NCBI GenBank assembly: GCA_016875255.1
Contig: VGRU01000240.1
Coordinates: forward strand, 1 to 5,337
Length of the DNA stretch: 5,337 nt
Reading direction: 5' to 3'
DNA from: Deltaproteobacteria bacterium
GTDB lineage: Bacteria; Desulfobacterota; BSN033; UBA1163
Below, piece after piece: positions 4,802 through 5,337 of the stretch. The notes under the pieces were generated by a model. The model was not told the DNA's origin, made no database searches, and saw only the letters and a list, made by a program, of their open reading frames with translations. Made by a program: the position numbers and the translations under genes. Position 1 is the stretch's first letter. Every line of letters starts with the position of its first letter.

Positions 4802-4824
4802 GTAGGGCAAAGGTTTAGCTTTGC
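4802..4824 (+). repeat. REP copy directly upstream of the DUF2284 gene
   Basis: GTAGG, then GCAAAG-GTTTAG-CTTTGC (6-bp stem, slightly opened loop). It ends 2 bases before the GAGGAG ribosome binding site of the next gene, so its hairpin forms part of that gene's 5' leader if transcription starts upstream. Confidence 0.68.
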
Positions 4825-4826
4825 GT

Positions 4827-4833
4827 GAGGAGA
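4827..4833 (+). promoter_or_regulatory. Ribosome binding site of the DUF2284 gene
   Basis: GAGGAGA contains AGGAG (4828-4832) 7 bases before the ATG at 4840 and only 4 before the in-frame ATG at 4837. The spacing favours 4840, though the two starts differ by a single Met. Confidence 0.65.
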
Positions 4834-4839
4834 GAAATG

Positions 4840-5337
4840 ATGAAGCCTGTTGAGGAATATTGCAAAAACGCTATTGAAAGAGGAATCGATGGAGCGAAGG
4901 TGATCGATTCCAGCTCCATTGCGACGGCCGAATGGGTCAGGCTGAAATGTCAGTTCGGATGTCCGGGGTTTGGAAGAAGCCACTGCTGTCCTCCGCATAC
5001 GCCCACGCCGGAGGTCACCCGGAAGGTGATCGATTCTTATCAAAAGGCGATCCTGTTCCACCGGCACATCACCGATGGAACTAAAAGGCGAGAGGAGACA
5101 AAGCAATTTAATGAGCTTCTTGTCAAGCTCGAGGTTGAAATTTTTCTCGGTGGCTATTATAAAGCCCTGAGCATGACCTCCGGGCCCTGTCGCCTCTGTA
5201 AGGAGTGTGATTTAAACAGTCTTTGTAAGCACGGAATGGAGGCGAGGCCCTCCATGGAGGCCTGCGGAGTGGATGTCTACAAGACGGCAAGGGGAAATGG
5301 ATTTCCCATCCAGGTGGTGAGAACCTCCGGAGAAAAA
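4840..5337 (+). CDS. DUF2284 cysteine-rich predicted metal-binding protein, 3' end cut by window
   Basis: An open frame running off the right edge, 166 residues visible and no stop. The pattern matches the DUF2284 family, described as predicted metal-binding. An N-terminal Cys cluster has C37, C41 and the pair C49-C50 (GRSHCCPPHTPTP). A C-terminal ferredoxin-like cluster, C117-x2-C120-x2-C123-x5-C129, is followed by C142 in EACGVDVY. Such clusters suggest one or two iron-sulfur centres, though this has not been shown for this protein. There is no signal peptide or membrane segment, so it is likely cytoplasmic. The family is usually about this long, so only a short C-terminal end is probably missing. 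Its function is unknown; members are common in anaerobes. Base composition returns to that of the protease and cytochromes, marking the end of the AT-rich insertion. The gene lies directly downstream of a REP hairpin, and no convincing promoter is seen. Confidence 0.82.
   Translation, partial: MKPVEEYCKNAIERGIDGAKVIDSSSIATAEWVRLKCQFGCPGFGRSHCCPPHTPTPEVTRKVIDSYQKAILFHRHITDGTKRREETKQFNELLVKLEVEIFLGGYYKALSMTSGPCRLCKECDLNSLCKHGMEARPSMEACGVDVYKTARGNGFPIQVVRTSGEK

Noticed and set aside
4150..4824. Repeats here as a CRISPR array
   Set aside because: The repeats are short hairpins in both orientations with irregular spacing and a transposase gene between them; there are no uniform spacers or cas genes.
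4762..5106. A 114-codon minus-strand ORF over the REP copies and the DUF2284 gene
   Set aside because: The plus strand over most of the same bases encodes a recognisable DUF2284 protein; the antisense translation has no family features.

Overview
The window looks like chromosomal DNA from an anaerobic, respiring bacterium. Desulfobacterota (the former Deltaproteobacteria) is the best guess. The grounds are a nine-heme c-type cytochrome paired with a FdnI/HydC-type cytochrome b, coupled tightly to a response-regulator receiver gene, together with a DUF2284 protein and mid-range base composition. This placement is inferred from gene content; no taxonomic marker is present.

Region by region: (1) 1-2256 is a compact plus-strand operon. 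It holds the end of a CheY-like receiver protein, a periplasmic nine-heme cytochrome c with a C-terminal membrane anchor, and a four-helix di-heme cytochrome b. The two cytochromes together match the domain plan of Geobacter CbcL, in which the same parts are fused in one protein. The receiver and cytochrome c genes share an ATGA overlap, and the two cytochrome genes are 13 bases apart. (2) 2257-2700 holds a strong hairpin without a U tract, an overlooked 55-codon basic ORF with a good ribosome binding site, a 63-base dispersed-type palindrome, a convincing intrinsic terminator and two short perfect palindromes. (3) 2701-4137 encodes a secreted BepA-like M48 zinc metalloprotease with a TPR tail. 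(4) 4146-4680 is a compact, AT-rich REP-associated tyrosine transposase (RAYT) unit with REP-like hairpins at both ends. The right hairpin overlaps the end of the coding sequence, and its loop contains the stop codon. (5) 4681-4836 carries three more REP copies, two as an inverted BIME-like pair. (6) 4840 to the right edge is a DUF2284 cysteine-rich, probably iron-sulfur protein, cut by the window end.

Working together: the cytochrome b would take electrons from the menaquinol pool and pass them through its two b hemes to the nine-heme periplasmic domain, and from there to soluble or outer-membrane cytochromes. The receiver may regulate this module. The protease is a separate envelope quality-control gene behind its own terminator. 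The RAYT/REP block is a selfish or domesticated element lodged between the protease and the DUF2284 gene. The most novel-looking items are the split CbcL-like module with its coupled receiver, and the RAYT whose last codons lie in its own REP hairpin.
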